NCBI RefSeq assembly: GCF_002732165.1
Contig: NZ_MRZO01000004.1
Location: 124,001 to 188,000 of the forward strand
Source: Staphylococcus xylosus
GTDB taxonomy: Bacteria; Bacillota; Bacilli; Staphylococcales; Staphylococcaceae
DNA: 64,000 nucleotides
Reading direction: 5' to 3'
Part shown: in pieces, positions 24,929-33,916 of the stretch
Layout of the letters: every line of letters begins with the position of its first letter
Position numbering within the stretch: position 1 is the first letter of the stretch
Made by a program: the position numbers and the translations under genes
The notes under the pieces: model-generated
What the model saw: the letters and a program-made list of their open reading frames with translations, nothing else
What the model was told of the DNA's origin: nothing
Database searches by the model: none

Positions 24929-25864
24929 ATGGCAAAACAAAAAGTTTCTATTATAGGTGGAGGCAATACAGGTGCAACATTGGCTTTTATTGTTGCGCAA
25001 CAAGAGTTGGCTGATGTTGTACTGATTGATCGCCCGACAAATGAAGGTCAAGTTAAAGGTAAAGCATTGGATATTTTAGAAAGTAGTCCGGTCTATGGCT
25101 TTGATGTAAATGTAAAAGGATCCGTTGATTATACTGATACAAAAGATTCAGATATTGTAGTGATTACAGCAGGCGTACCACGTAAACCTGGAATGAGTCG
25201 TGATGACTTAGTACAAGTTAATGAAGCGGTTATGCATGATGTTACAAAAGAAATTGTGAAATATTCACCTGACTGTAAAATTATCGTACTTACGAACCCT
25301 GTAGATGCTATGACTTATTCAGTATTAAAAGCTTCTGGATTTCCGAAAGAGCGAGTAATAGGACAATCCGGTGTATTAGATACGTCAAGATATCTAACGT
25401 TTATTGCAGAAGCTTTAAATGTTTCTATTAAAGATATCAAAGGTTTAGTATTAGGGGGGCATGGTGACACGATGGTTCCATTAGTAGATTCAACTAATGT
25501 AAATGGTGTCCCACTTCATAAACTACTCGATGCCCAACAAATTGAGGCAATCGTTGAGCGTACCCGTAAAGGCGGCGCAGAAATCGTAGAATTACTCGGA
25601 AATGGTTCAGCTTATTATGCTCCAGCTTCAGCAGTATACAGTATGATTGAAGCGATTTTAAAAGACCAACATAGATTACTACCTAGTATTGCCTTATTAG
25701 AAGGAGAGTATCAATTTACAGATATTTGCTTAGGTGTTCCAACAATTTTAAGTTCAAATGGTATTGAACGTATTGTAGATTTAAATTTATCTGAAGGTGA
25801 ATATGAGCAATTAAAAGTTTCTGCTGAGTCCGTTCAAGAAGTTAAACAAGCATTAAAGCTTTAA
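24929..25864 (+). CDS. mdh: Malate dehydrogenase, LDH-like type
   Basis: A 311-residue NAD-dependent enzyme of the lactate/malate dehydrogenase family. The nucleotide loop is IGGGNTG (9-15). The substrate loop reads RKPGMSRDD from residue 85, with Arg85 where lactate dehydrogenases have Gln, so malate/oxaloacetate is the expected pair. Asp151, Arg154 and the catalytic His178 (GGHGD) are present, and the text closely follows Bacillus Mdh. The ATG at 24929 has GAGGGAG upstream. It is a single-gene unit with the terminator at 25917-25958. S. aureus is generally described with a quinone-linked malate oxidase, so this gene is useful for species placement. Confidence 0.9.
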   Translation: MAKQKVSIIGGGNTGATLAFIVAQQELADVVLIDRPTNEGQVKGKALDILESSPVYGFDVNVKGSVDYTDTKDSDIVVITAGVPRKPGMSRDDLVQVNEAVMHDVTKEIVKYSPDCKIIVLTNPVDAMTYSVLKASGFPKERVIGQSGVLDTSRYLTFIAEALNVSIKDIKGLVLGGHGDTMVPLVDSTNVNGVPLHKLLDAQQIEAIVERTRKGGAEIVELLGNGSAYYAPASAVYSMIEAILKDQHRLLPSIALLEGEYQFTDICLGVPTILSSNGIERIVDLNLSEGEYEQLKVSAESVQEVKQALKL

Positions 25865-25916
25865 TATTTATGGCATAAGTTATTCATTTAAATAAATGAT
25901 TTGTATACAACGCTTT

Positions 25917-25958
25917 AGTTAAGGGCTGGGACATAATAACATGTCTCAGCCCTTAACT
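25917..25958 (+). terminator. Terminator of mdh; TGGGACA/TGTCTCA palindrome
   Basis: 18-bp stem with one G-T pair (25917-25934 and 25941-25958). Confidence 0.85.
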
Positions 25959-26033
25959 TTGATAATGGTGTGTAGAAATTAAATGATCGTTGATACTTTA
26001 TCACAACAGAGGAATCAATTTATAAGCACATAA

Positions 26034-26073
26034 AAGCTGTCGACAAAATATTTAAATATTTTGTCGACAGCTT
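26034..26073 (-). terminator. 40-base perfect palindrome, terminator-like
   Basis: AAGCTGTCGACAAAATATTT (26034-26053) is followed directly by its exact complement (26054-26073). On the minus strand it is followed by a short T run, so it can terminate the two membrane-protein genes at 26159-27048. Confidence 0.7.
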
Positions 26074-26158
26074 AGTAATACATATGAAAGTTTAGAAATT
26101 GTTACATGTATTTATTGATGTGAGACCGTTTATATATAATGAATGCTGCATAAATTTA

Positions 26159-26434
26159 TTAAAATCTAAAGACGCAAATATATAAAGTTACATATTCAAA
26201 AAACGTTAATATATACATATATTTTAATCTTAATTTAATGTTGATAGGGACGCTCCAATTTGGAAAACGACGTTCATAATAAAATAGTTGTAGATAAAAT
26301 AAACCAATACCTAAGGGGAACAACATCAATATGATACTGTGAAGATATGAAAAACCTACATCATGTAATAAATGTCCAATGATTAATTGACATAAAATTA
26401 AAACAATAATGAGAACTATAATATTCAAAGTCAT
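26159..26434 (-). CDS. Small membrane protein, 91 residues, unknown
   Basis: Three hydrophobic segments, the first starting almost at the N-terminus, joined by short loops; the end is rich in Tyr and Phe. I do not recognise a family. Its start overlaps the stop of the DUF1361 gene by four bases (ATGA type), which shows translational coupling and suggests a joint membrane complex or shared process. It is the last gene of the two-gene unit, before the palindrome at 26034-26073. Confidence 0.65.
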   Translation of the reverse strand: MTLNIIVLIIVLILCQLIIGHLLHDVGFSYLHSIILMLFPLGIGLFYLQLFYYERRFPNWSVPINIKLRLKYMYILTFFEYVTLYICVFRF

Positions 26435-27048
26435 TTTACGCTACGCACTCCTTTCGCAAATAGGAATATAATTACTTGTAATGCAATAAGTAATAAAATA
26501 AAACGTAACGTTTCAGTATTTAAACTCGAAGATACTTCGTTAAAGATACGAAGTGGTTCATGTATAAGGTAAACTGAATGTAGACGCAAGAAGCGTCCAA
26601 TAAATATACCGAGACCATTTAAGAACATCATTACTACTATAATTAATCTGTTGAGCCAGAGATGTTGGGTGAATTGCTCCATTTCTAAAAACATTAGAAT
26701 TAATAGGTAAATGGCTAGTAATACGCCAGATACAAGGAATGCAAAGTATGCCCATTCACTGATTACTAAACCTTGATAGAAATTGAAATTAAACTGATTT
26801 AAATGTATTAAGTCAGTAATCATATACAAAGTATTTGGTACCATTAATATAAAAATAAGTGTGAAAATAATGAATAACGGCCACTCATATTTGTATTTTG
26901 GTTTGAATAAATTTAATAGTAAGCATAGTTCAAACGGCACATACGCTAGAAATAGGTTAAGTGTCATAAACTGGAAGTAATTATTAAAAAATATTGAAAC
27001 TAATATCAATATAAGGAACATGCTTCTAGCGATATAACGCGCTTGCAT
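26431..27048 (-). CDS. DUF1361-family membrane protein
   Basis: A 205-residue protein with about six membrane helices. The conserved DUF1361 blocks are VPNTLYMITDLIHL (about residues 70-83) and GLGIFIGRFLRLHSVYL (about 145-161). The role of the family is unknown. It heads a two-gene minus-strand unit with the 91-residue membrane protein. A possible promoter with TTACGA and TATATT 16 bases apart lies upstream but is weak. Confidence 0.8.
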   Translation of the reverse strand: MQARYIARSMFLILILVSIFFNNYFQFMTLNLFLAYVPFELCLLLNLFKPKYKYEWPLFIIFTLIFILMVPNTLYMITDLIHLNQFNFNFYQGLVISEWAYFAFLVSGVLLAIYLLILMFLEMEQFTQHLWLNRLIIVVMMFLNGLGIFIGRFLRLHSVYLIHEPLRIFNEVSSSLNTETLRFILLLIALQVIIFLFAKGVRSVK

Positions 27049-27426
27049 AAATACACCTACTTTCTTTTTAATTAAGCGCTAATATAATAGATTATTAATG
27101 AATCGTAATTTGATTGTACATTAGTAAATGCAATATAAACCCTCTTTTATGCTAATAGGCGAAGGTAAATATTAACTTATGTTTTTGAAATATGAGACTA
27201 CATAATACATTTTTTAAATATAAATTTCAATCATTAACTTTAAGATATACATGCTAAACAAACACAACTCTGTAGTGAAATATTTAAGCATGTGACATAT
27301 AGAACGATAAACATAAGTATAAAAGCAGAGATGCTTCTATTACATTGAAACATCTCTGCTTACTACTCCTCTTGCTTATCTAGTAATGCTTAATCTGAAT
27401 TAACGCTTTTTACTTTAATTAACAAA
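27049..27426. other. Intergenic region without a gene
   Basis: Holds the promoter area of the DUF1361 gene and, at 27323-27361, the terminator of the PPC gene. I see no ORF with a ribosome site and no repeat. Confidence 0.6.
27323..27361 (-). terminator. Terminator of the PPC-domain gene
   Basis: 11-bp arms AAGCAGAGATG (27323-27333) and complement (27351-27361), T-rich on the minus strand. Confidence 0.72.
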
Positions 27427-27846
27427 TTATAAATCTAACAGGTTTAACCCAATTGTTTCATTATGTTTGCGATTTATATCTAAATTTGTCATTGTGATTA
27501 TAATTTCTGCTGTAGCAGAAACAACGGCTTTAGTTAAATGACCACTCAGTGTTTCATATTGGTTAGTTCCGAAAGTGGCATGTAAATGCGCAAAGGGTTT
27601 TTCGTCAATATGAGAAATGTTACCCATTAAACTGATGAGCTCTAGAGGTTCATCAATGGTTTTCTTTTCATAAGTTTTGGTTTCTAAATTATAGAAGTTA
27701 AGTTCCGCGCTAGCGCATGCACCAATGCCACTAACTGTGCCAAATTTACCGCCTTGTTCTTTTGCAATATCTGTTACTGCTGATACAATGTCTTCACCTT
27801 GTTCTAATACTAAAACAATCGTCTTACCATCTACTTGATAAATCAT
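27427..27846 (-). CDS. PPC (DUF296) domain protein
   Basis: A 139-residue single PPC domain, as in bacterial stand-alone members of the plant AT-hook-associated family. GEDIVSAVTDIAKEQGGKFGTVSGIGA near residues 18-44 and LMGNISHIDEKPFAHLHATFG near 73-93 are the conserved parts; the His residues in the second block are candidates for a metal site. Bacterial members trimerise and have no agreed function. Single-gene unit upstream of norA on the opposite strand. Confidence 0.82.
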   Translation of the reverse strand: MIYQVDGKTIVLVLEQGEDIVSAVTDIAKEQGGKFGTVSGIGACASAELNFYNLETKTYEKKTIDEPLELISLMGNISHIDEKPFAHLHATFGTNQYETLSGHLTKAVVSATAEIIITMTNLDINRKHNETIGLNLLDL

Positions 27847-27938
27847 AGAAAACCCCCATTCTGAAAATTAGATACATCTTTATTATACAAGTTATAATTA
27901 CGATATTATACGATAGTGATTAGAAAATAAATTTTTTA

Positions 27939-27966
27939 TTGTCATTTATCATGAAACTGTTATAAA
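27939..27966 (+). promoter_or_regulatory. Probable norA promoter
   Basis: TTGTCA (27939-27944), a 16-base spacer and TATAAA (27961-27966), 84 bases before the norA start. Confidence 0.5.
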
Positions 27967-28050
27967 ATGTTTTAATATTAGGCTTGTTCTCGTGTCATTG
28001 AGAATTGAAAGTCACTTTAAACAATTTATAAAAAGAAAGGAGCGAGCAAC

Positions 28051-29211
28051 GTGAAGAAGCAGTTTATTATTTTATATTTTAATATTTTTCTTGTCTTTTT
28101 AGGTATAGGTTTAGTCGTGCCAGTGCTCCCTGTTTATTTAAAAGATTTAGGCTTAAAAGGTAGCGATTTAGGCATACTTGTAGCTGTATTTGCTTTAGCT
28201 CAAATGATTATTTCACCATTTGGTGGTACGCTCGCAGATAAATTAGGTAAAAAGTTAATCATCTGTATTGGCTTAGGCCTATTTGCGATTTCAGAATTCT
28301 TATTCGCTGCAAGTCATACGTTCTCACTTCTAATTGTTTCTAGAATACTTGGTGGCTTTAGTGCAGGTATGGTTATGCCCGGTGTCACAGGCATGATTGC
28401 AGATATTTCATCAGGTAGAGATAAAGCTAAAAACTTTGGATATATGTCAGCAATAATTAATTCAGGATTTATTTTAGGGCCTGGTATTGGAGGTTTATTA
28501 GCAGAAGTTTCGCATAGATTACCATTCTATGTAGCCGGCTTTAGTGGTTGTTTAGCATTGATACTTTCTATTATACTTATTAAAAATCCGAAACATGAAA
28601 CACAAGATGGATTCACCAAATATCAACCTGAGTTGCTAGCAAAAATTGATTGGAAAGTCTTTCTTACGCCAATCGTTTTAACACTTGTATTAGCTTTCGG
28701 GTTATCATCATTTGAAACGCTGTTTCCACTATATACTGCAGATAAAGCACAATATTCTCCTATTGATATCTCGTTTGCTATTACAGGTGGTGGCATTTTA
28801 GGTGCAGTATTCCAAGTTTTCTTCTTTGATAAGTTTATGAGCTATTTTAAAGAATTAACGTTTATTACTTATTCATTGCTATATTCAGCAATTATTCTAT
28901 TAGCATTAACTTTTGTTCACGGTTATTGGTCGATTATGTTCATTAGCTTTATTGTTTTTATAGGCTTCGATATGATTCGCCCAGCTATTACAAATTATTT
29001 CTCGAATATAGCAGGTAATAGACAAGGTTTCGCAGGTGGATTAAACTCTACGTTTACCAGTATGGGGAACTTTATCGGTCCACTAGTTGCAGGAACATTA
29101 TATGATATTAATTTTGAATTTCCATTATACATGTCGATATTCGTTATGATTTTAGGTATGTTGGTCATCTTTATAGAGAGACAGTTGAGATCACGCTTCA
29201 GAAAAACATAA
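28051..29211 (+). CDS. norA: NorA multidrug efflux pump
   Basis: A 386-residue MFS transporter of 12 helices, similar along its whole length to S. aureus NorA as I remember it; shared stretches include GIGLVVPVLPVYLKDLG at the N-terminus, GYMSAIINSGFILGPGIGG (motif C of drug antiporters) and FVVFIGFDMIRPAITNYFSN-like text near the end. NorA exports fluoroquinolones, dyes and biocides using the proton gradient. The start is GTG behind AAAGGAG. In S. aureus norA answers to MgrA and ArlRS; the mgrA gene lies 6 kb upstream. The gene ends at a strong hairpin. Confidence 0.93.
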   Translation: MKKQFIILYFNIFLVFLGIGLVVPVLPVYLKDLGLKGSDLGILVAVFALAQMIISPFGGTLADKLGKKLIICIGLGLFAISEFLFAASHTFSLLIVSRILGGFSAGMVMPGVTGMIADISSGRDKAKNFGYMSAIINSGFILGPGIGGLLAEVSHRLPFYVAGFSGCLALILSIILIKNPKHETQDGFTKYQPELLAKIDWKVFLTPIVLTLVLAFGLSSFETLFPLYTADKAQYSPIDISFAITGGGILGAVFQVFFFDKFMSYFKELTFITYSLLYSAIILLALTFVHGYWSIMFISFIVFIGFDMIRPAITNYFSNIAGNRQGFAGGLNSTFTSMGNFIGPLVAGTLYDINFEFPLYMSIFVMILGMLVIFIERQLRSRFRKT

Positions 29212-29588
29212 TTCATCGCAAAAAGGAGCATATAGGATATAGTGTGAATGACATGTCCTAACCTTATATATGCTATAGGGTCTAGTAATGTTTTCTAAAA
29301 AATTAAATATTGTCTTTATATAGAAGTGGGACATTGAAATCTGATTACAATAATTAGATTTCAATGTCCCACTTTTTATATAAAAATTTAATAGCGTCAA
29401 CGGTGATATTACATTATTTGTGTTGAATGAAGTCTGAATATGACACTTGTATTAAATAAGGTTGAATTTACGTAATAAACATGTAACAAAGGTTACGATT
29501 GTTTTAAATTGTGTTCTATATAAGTTTTACATCAATAATCTATGATAACATGATAGGAAATGTAATAATTGTAAGTAAGGGGATAAAT
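29212..29588. other. Intergenic region without a gene
   Basis: Contains the norA terminator and, nearer the PepSY-like gene, GTAAC-N4-GTTAC (29482-29495), a short inverted repeat that might be an operator. No ORF with a ribosome site. Confidence 0.5.
29324..29374 (+). terminator. Terminator of norA; TGGGACA/TGTCCCA palindrome
   Basis: Perfect 19-bp arms (29324-29342 and 29356-29374), then TTTATA. Confidence 0.88.
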
Positions 29589-30323
29589 TTGAAAAATTTA
29601 ATTTTAACTATCATGGCTTTCCTTCTCGCTTGCTGTTTAGCCTTTCTTCTTTTTATAGCTACAAATCAACAAGCTTTAGCTAAAGTTCATGAAACTATTT
29701 CTAGTTTTTCTGTTATGGATGAAATTGCAGAAGCTAAAGATATAACTAAAGAAAAAAGTGGAAATCCAATAAAAGCAGCAACGAAAGAAGAAATAAATAA
29801 AGAACCATATAACGCTAAAAACTATAAACCGATTGCCAAATTGACAACACATGATTTAAAAGATGATGAAGTTGGAAAAGCAAATTTACCTTCGTTTTCT
29901 AGCGCATTACAAAAAGCACAAACATTAGTAAATAAAGATAATAACAATTCAAATAGCTATAATGATTACGGCATTGATACAACATGTCAAGGCGTTCATT
30001 ATTACATCTTTACATTTGAAAATAAAAGTAAACCAAATACGTATTATCGAGTAACTGTAGATGAAGATAATAAAGCAAGTGTTTTTGATAAATCTTATCA
30101 AATCACACAGCAAAATGATAAACCTAATATTTCACCTCAAGAATCTGAGGTTATAGCGCAAAAATACGCTATTGATGAACTAGGTCAAAATGCAGTATTA
30201 AAAGATGTAAAAGAATCGAAAGATGGTATGTTTTACACATTCCATGAATACAAGAACGAAAGAGACTATAAAGTTGTTGTGAATAAAAAGGGTGATGTAA
30301 TTCGCCAACCCGCACTTGATTAA
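29589..30323 (+). CDS. Membrane-anchored or secreted PepSY-like protein
   Basis: A 244-residue protein with one hydrophobic helix at about residues 3-24 (uncleaved anchor or signal; the AFLLACCLAF stretch could also be read as a lipobox-like Cys pair, not convincing). The exported part has a low-complexity Lys/Glu segment and then two alpha-beta units that resemble PepSY domains (SPQESEVIAQKYAIDELG followed by FHEYKNERDYKVVVNKKGDV). PepSY proteins often inhibit peptidases or act at the cell surface. I take the TTG at 29589, with AAGGGG six bases upstream; the frame from 29511 lacks a site. Single-gene unit between norA and galU. Confidence 0.7.
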   Translation: MKNLILTIMAFLLACCLAFLLFIATNQQALAKVHETISSFSVMDEIAEAKDITKEKSGNPIKAATKEEINKEPYNAKNYKPIAKLTTHDLKDDEVGKANLPSFSSALQKAQTLVNKDNNNSNSYNDYGIDTTCQGVHYYIFTFENKSKPNTYYRVTVDEDNKASVFDKSYQITQQNDKPNISPQESEVIAQKYAIDELGQNAVLKDVKESKDGMFYTFHEYKNERDYKVVVNKKGDVIRQPALD

Positions 30324-30333
30324 TCATTGAAAG

Positions 30334-30374
30334 AGAGCCACACAAACGTTAACCCATGGCGTTTATGTGGGTCT
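30334..30374 (+). terminator. Terminator of the PepSY-like gene
   Basis: 15-bp imperfect stem (30334-30348 and 30360-30374, two mismatches), followed by TTTTTTA. Confidence 0.72.
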
Positions 30375-30400
30375 TTTTTATAAATGAAAAAAGTATTAAG

Positions 30401-30437
30401 TGAAACGTTTCAATGTTATGATAATGTTAACGGTTAA
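30401..30437. promoter_or_regulatory. Two palindromes before galU
   Basis: TGAAACGTTTCA (30401-30412) is a perfect 12-bp palindrome and TTAACGGTTAA (30427-30437) a perfect 11-base one. They resemble operator half-sites of LacI-type proteins; the first is two bases shorter than a cre site. Confidence 0.35.
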
Positions 30438-30505
30438 AATGAATAATGAAGCGTAGATTATATTCAATCAGTACGTAAATTTTATTTAAGAAAAGGATGA
30501 GCGTT

Positions 30506-31375
30506 TTGAGAAAAATAAAGAAAGCAATCATACCAGCTGCTGGTTTAGGCACGAGATTTTTACCGGCTACGAAAGCTATGCCGAAAGAAATGTTGCCAAT
30601 CTTAGATAAACCGACAATTCAATATATTGTTGAAGAAGCGGCTCGTGCGGGTATTGAAGATATCATTATCGTAACAGGTAAACATAAAAGGGCTATCGAA
30701 GATCATTTTGATAATCAAAAAGAATTGGAAATGATTTTAGAAGAAAAAGATAAGCAAGAGCTACTTGAAAAAGTAAAATACTCTACAGAGCTTGCTAATA
30801 TATTTTATGTTAGACAAAAAGAACAAAAAGGGTTAGGACATGCAATTTATTCTGCACGTCAATTTATAGGCGACGAACCTTTTGCAGTATTATTAGGCGA
30901 TGATATAGTCGAATCTGACACGCCAGCGATTAAACAATTGATGAATGTATATGAAGGAACTGGAAAATCAGTGATAGGTGTTCAAGAAGTTGAACAAAGT
31001 TTAACACATAGATATGGCATTATCGATCCTATGGAACAATCAGGTAGAAAATACGAAGTAGCGAAATTTGTTGAAAAACCAAAACAAGGCACAGCGCCTT
31101 CTAATTTAGCTATTATGGGACGTTATGTATTGACTGCAGATATCTTTGATTACTTAGCGACGCAAGGTAAAGGCGCAGGTGGTGAAATCCAACTTACAGA
31201 TGCAATTGAACGTTTAAACGCTGACGATCAAGTTTATGCTTATGATTTTGAAGGTGAACGTTATGATGTTGGTGAAAAATTGGGATTTGTGAAAACTACG
31301 ATTGAGTATGCTTTGAAAGATGAATCGATGCGTGATGAATTAGTTGATTTTATTAAAAGTTTGAAAATAGATTGA
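30506..31375 (+). CDS. galU: UTP-glucose-1-phosphate uridylyltransferase
   Basis: A 289-residue nucleotidyltransferase that makes UDP-glucose from UTP and glucose 1-phosphate. The nucleotide motif [19 protein letters not shown] is at residues 10-28, and [18 protein letters not shown] is the sugar-phosphate region. UDP-glucose feeds the glycolipid anchor of lipoteichoic acid, so it relates to ltaS and csbB in this window. I take TTG 30506, which has AAAGGATGA at proper distance and gives the family start [10 protein letters not shown]; the ATG at 30497 sits in the ribosome site. Also called gtaB. Single-gene unit or co-transcribed with ybaK. Confidence 0.93.
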   Translation: MRKIKKAIIPAAGLGTRFLPATKAMPKEMLPILDKPTIQYIVEEAARAGIEDIIIVTGKHKRAIEDHFDNQKELEMILEEKDKQELLEKVKYSTELANIFYVRQKEQKGLGHAIYSARQFIGDEPFAVLLGDDIVESDTPAIKQLMNVYEGTGKSVIGVQEVEQSLTHRYGIIDPMEQSGRKYEVAKFVEKPKQGTAPSNLAIMGRYVLTADIFDYLATQGKGAGGEIQLTDAIERLNADDQVYAYDFEGERYDVGEKLGFVKTTIEYALKDESMRDELVDFIKSLKID

Positions 31376-31432
31376 ATTCTTGCGCTGTTATATGTATCGA
31401 CTAAAATGGTTGATATACTATGAGGTGATGAA

Positions 31433-31918
31433 ATGAAACAAAAGAAAACAAACGCGATGCGAATATTGGACAGACAGGCTATAGCCTATAGCGTGAATAC
31501 ATATGATATTAGTACACAACATATGGATGGAGAACATGTAGCAAAAAAAGTAGGTGTTGACCCAAATCATGTATATAAAACACTTGTATTAGAAAACGCT
31601 GAGCATGAACACTTCGTATTTATTATACCAGTAAATAAAACATTAGATATGAAAGCAGCAGCCCACTCAGTGGCAGAAAAAAAGTTGAATTTAATGCCGC
31701 TTGATCATTTGAAAAAAGTTACTGGCTATATTAGAGGCGGTTGTTCTCCAATAGGAATGAAGCGTCAGTTTCCAACAGTGATTGATCAAAATGCTGAATC
31801 ATTAGATTCAATATATATAAGTGGTGGAGACCGAGGCGTTCAAATTAATATAAATGTAAAAGATTTAATCGCAGTAACGCAAGCACAAGTAATGCATGTC
31901 ATACAAGAGATAATTTAA
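31433..31918 (+). CDS. ybaK: YbaK/EbsC-type Cys-tRNA(Pro) deacylase
   Basis: A 161-residue trans-editing protein that hydrolyses Cys wrongly attached to tRNA-Pro. KTLVLENAE near residue 45 holds the conserved Lys, and GYIRGGCSPIGMKRQFPT (about 99-116) is the other signature of the YbaK family, separating it from ProX. Cytoplasmic. GAGGTG precedes the ATG. It follows galU by 57 bases, with no terminator between, and ends in a very strong hairpin. Confidence 0.9.
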   Translation: MKQKKTNAMRILDRQAIAYSVNTYDISTQHMDGEHVAKKVGVDPNHVYKTLVLENAEHEHFVFIIPVNKTLDMKAAAHSVAEKKLNLMPLDHLKKVTGYIRGGCSPIGMKRQFPTVIDQNAESLDSIYISGGDRGVQININVKDLIAVTQAQVMHVIQEII

Positions 31919-31993
31919 CAGGATAGTACCCCATTGTGACTGATTAGACTTAATATACATGTAAAAGCACATATTAGTATGAAGTAATGAATA

Positions 31994-32039
31994 AAAAAAT
32001 AGCACTCCGATGAATTAAACCATCGGAGTGCTATTTTTT
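31994..32039 (+). terminator. Terminator of ybaK
   Basis: Perfect 19-bp arms (31994-32012 and 32021-32039) with a T6 end. Confidence 0.92.
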
Positions 32040-32151
32040 GGGATTTGTGTCCCAATCCTATTTTTATAAATATTTTTAAAGGGATTTAGGTCCAAGATGC
32101 TCTTTTATTAAACACAAAATAAGGCATAAACATGAAAATTCCAATCAATAA

Positions 32152-32191
32152 TTGACTGTTTTTGACTGATTTTGATAAAAAATGATTGAAA
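32152..32191 (+). promoter_or_regulatory. Four 10-base phased repeats, likely FruR operator
   Basis: TTGA at 32152, 32162 and 32172 and ATGA at 32182 recur every 10 bases exactly; the first two units share TTGACTG. The last runs into the -35 box. DeoR-type FruR of Lactococcus is known to bind short direct repeats. Confidence 0.6.
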
Positions 32192-32214
32192 TAAGAAAGC
32201 GGAAACATTATAAT
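32186..32214 (+). promoter_or_regulatory. Promoter of the fructose operon
   Basis: TTGAAA (32186-32191), a 17-base spacer and a perfect TATAAT (32209-32214), 22 bases before the fruR ATG. Confidence 0.8.
32194..32207. promoter_or_regulatory. CcpA cre site in the fru promoter spacer
   Basis: AGAAAGCGGAAACA matches TGWAARCGNWWWCA except for the first base. Lying between -35 and -10, it would give glucose repression. Confidence 0.7.
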
Positions 32215-32236
32215 GACAATGAGCTGAGGTGAAGGT

Positions 32237-32995
32237 ATGATAACGGAAAAGCGCCACGAGTTAATTTTGACTGAATTGTCAAAAAAAGATTTTTTAACAT
32301 TACAAGAATTAATCGATCGGACTGGCTGTAGTGCCTCGACAATTCGCCGTGACTTATCAAAGCTACAAAATTTTGGGAAATTAAAAAGATTGCATGGAGG
32401 CGCGACACTCAATCAATCATCAGTATTAGAGCCAAATTTAGCAGATAAACGAGGTACTAATTTAAAAGAAAAACAAGAAATTGGCAGAATCGCTGCGAGT
32501 CAAATTGAAGACTGCGACTGTGTATTTTTGGACGCAGGATCTACTACACTCGAAATGATTCCTTTTATTAAAGCAAATGACATAATCGTAGTGACAAATG
32601 GTCTAACGCATGTTGAAGAACTTCTTAAATATGGGATTAGAACTTTGATAATTGGTGGGGAAGTTAAATCCACTACATTTGCGACAGTCGGTGCGAGCGC
32701 ATTAGAAACATTGAAGCGTTATCGCTTTGACAAAGTATTTTTGGGAATGAATGGTATTGATTTAAAATATGGTTTAACAACACCTGATGAACAAGAAGCA
32801 ATCATTAAACATCATGCCATGGAATTAGGAACACAAGTTTATGTATTAATCGACCATGCTAAATATGAAAAAGTTTATTTTGCTCATGTCCCGTTAGAAG
32901 CTAATGTATCACTTATTACTTCTAAGAAGGCAATGACAAATAAATATTTTAGATTATTTGCTGAAAAATATAACTTTATTGGAGGAACATTATGA
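32237..32995 (+). CDS. fruR: FruR, DeoR-family regulator of the fructose operon
   Basis: A 252-residue DeoR protein: helix-turn-helix at residues 18-40 (LTLQELIDRTGCSASTIRRDL), then the sugar-phosphate-sensing domain (DAGSTTLEMI near 94 and IIGGE near 137). Members of this position respond to fructose 1-phosphate. It heads fruR-fruK-fruA and overlaps fruK by four bases. The ATG has GAGGTGAAGG upstream. The promoter shows four phased repeats, probably its operator, and a cre site. Confidence 0.92.
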   Translation: MITEKRHELILTELSKKDFLTLQELIDRTGCSASTIRRDLSKLQNFGKLKRLHGGATLNQSSVLEPNLADKRGTNLKEKQEIGRIAASQIEDCDCVFLDAGSTTLEMIPFIKANDIIVVTNGLTHVEELLKYGIRTLIIGGEVKSTTFATVGASALETLKRYRFDKVFLGMNGIDLKYGLTTPDEQEAIIKHHAMELGTQVYVLIDHAKYEKVYFAHVPLEANVSLITSKKAMTNKYFRLFAEKYNFIGGTL

Positions 32996-33915
32996 TTTAT
33001 ACAGTTACATTTAATCCTTCTATTGACTACATTATGTTTGCGAATGACTTTGAACTTAATGGGTTAAATCGTGCTACAGAAACATATAAATTTGCTGGTG
33101 GCAAAGGTATTAATGTTTCCAGAGTATTAAAGACGTTAGGAGTACAATCTACTGCACTTGGTTTTGCAGGAGGCTTTCCAGGACAATTTATTGCAGATAC
33201 CTTAAAAAAAGCAAATATTGGCACTGATTTTGTTCAAGTAGATGAGGATACTAGAATTAACGTTAAATTAAAAACGGGTGAAGAAACTGAGATTAATGCG
33301 CCTGGTCCACAAATTTCGAATGTGCAGTTTGAAACGTTATTAGCGCAAATTAAAGATACAACTGAGGAGGACACAGTGATTGTTGCTGGTAGTATTCCTA
33401 AAAGTGTGCCTAATGATGCATATGAACAAATAGCTAAAATTACGAAAGAAACAGGCGCACAACTAGTAGTAGATGCTGAAAAGGATTTAGTTGAATCTGT
33501 ATTAAAATATAATCCGTTATTTATTAAACCTAATAAAGATGAATTAGAAGTTATGTTTAATACTACAATTGATTCTGATCAAAAAGTAATTCAATTTGCA
33601 CGTGAAATTTTAGCAAAAGGTGCTAAATCTGTAATTATCTCATTGGGAGGAGAAGGAGCCGTATATGTCGATGAACATTACAGTTATAAAGCAAGTGTAC
33701 CAAACGGTCATGTTGTAAATACTGTTGGCTCTGGAGATAGTACAGTGGCAGGCATGGTTGCAGGTTTAGAAGCGGGTCTGTCGATTGAAGAAGCCTTCAA
33801 ACAAGCTGTGTCAGCAGGTACTGCTACAGCATTTAATGATGATTTAGCTACTAAAACTGCAATTGAAGACATTAGAACACAAGTTGTGATTACGACACTA
33901 GACGGGAGTGAATAA
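32992..33915 (+). CDS. fruK: 1-phosphofructokinase
   Basis: A 307-residue PfkB-family kinase that phosphorylates fructose 1-phosphate to the 1,6-bisphosphate. Both PfkB signatures are visible: AGGKGINVSRVLKTLG near residues 35-50 and TVGSGDSTVAGMVAG near 245-259, with the catalytic Asp in GSGDS. TFNPSIDY is the family opening. It overlaps fruR by four bases and is followed by fruA, so fructose uptake by the PTS leads straight into glycolysis. Confidence 0.94.
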   Translation: MIYTVTFNPSIDYIMFANDFELNGLNRATETYKFAGGKGINVSRVLKTLGVQSTALGFAGGFPGQFIADTLKKANIGTDFVQVDEDTRINVKLKTGEETEINAPGPQISNVQFETLLAQIKDTTEEDTVIVAGSIPKSVPNDAYEQIAKITKETGAQLVVDAEKDLVESVLKYNPLFIKPNKDELEVMFNTTIDSDQKVIQFAREILAKGAKSVIISLGGEGAVYVDEHYSYKASVPNGHVVNTVGSGDSTVAGMVAGLEAGLSIEEAFKQAVSAGTATAFNDDLATKTAIEDIRTQVVITTLDGSE

Positions 33916-33916
33916 T

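Noticed and set aside
26034..26073. Palindrome considered as an integration or transposon end
   Set aside because: No transposase, target duplication or second copy in the window; works as a terminator.
27853..27868. CodY-like word before the PPC-domain gene
   Set aside because: Only about 11 of 15 positions match and it lies almost on the ribosome site.
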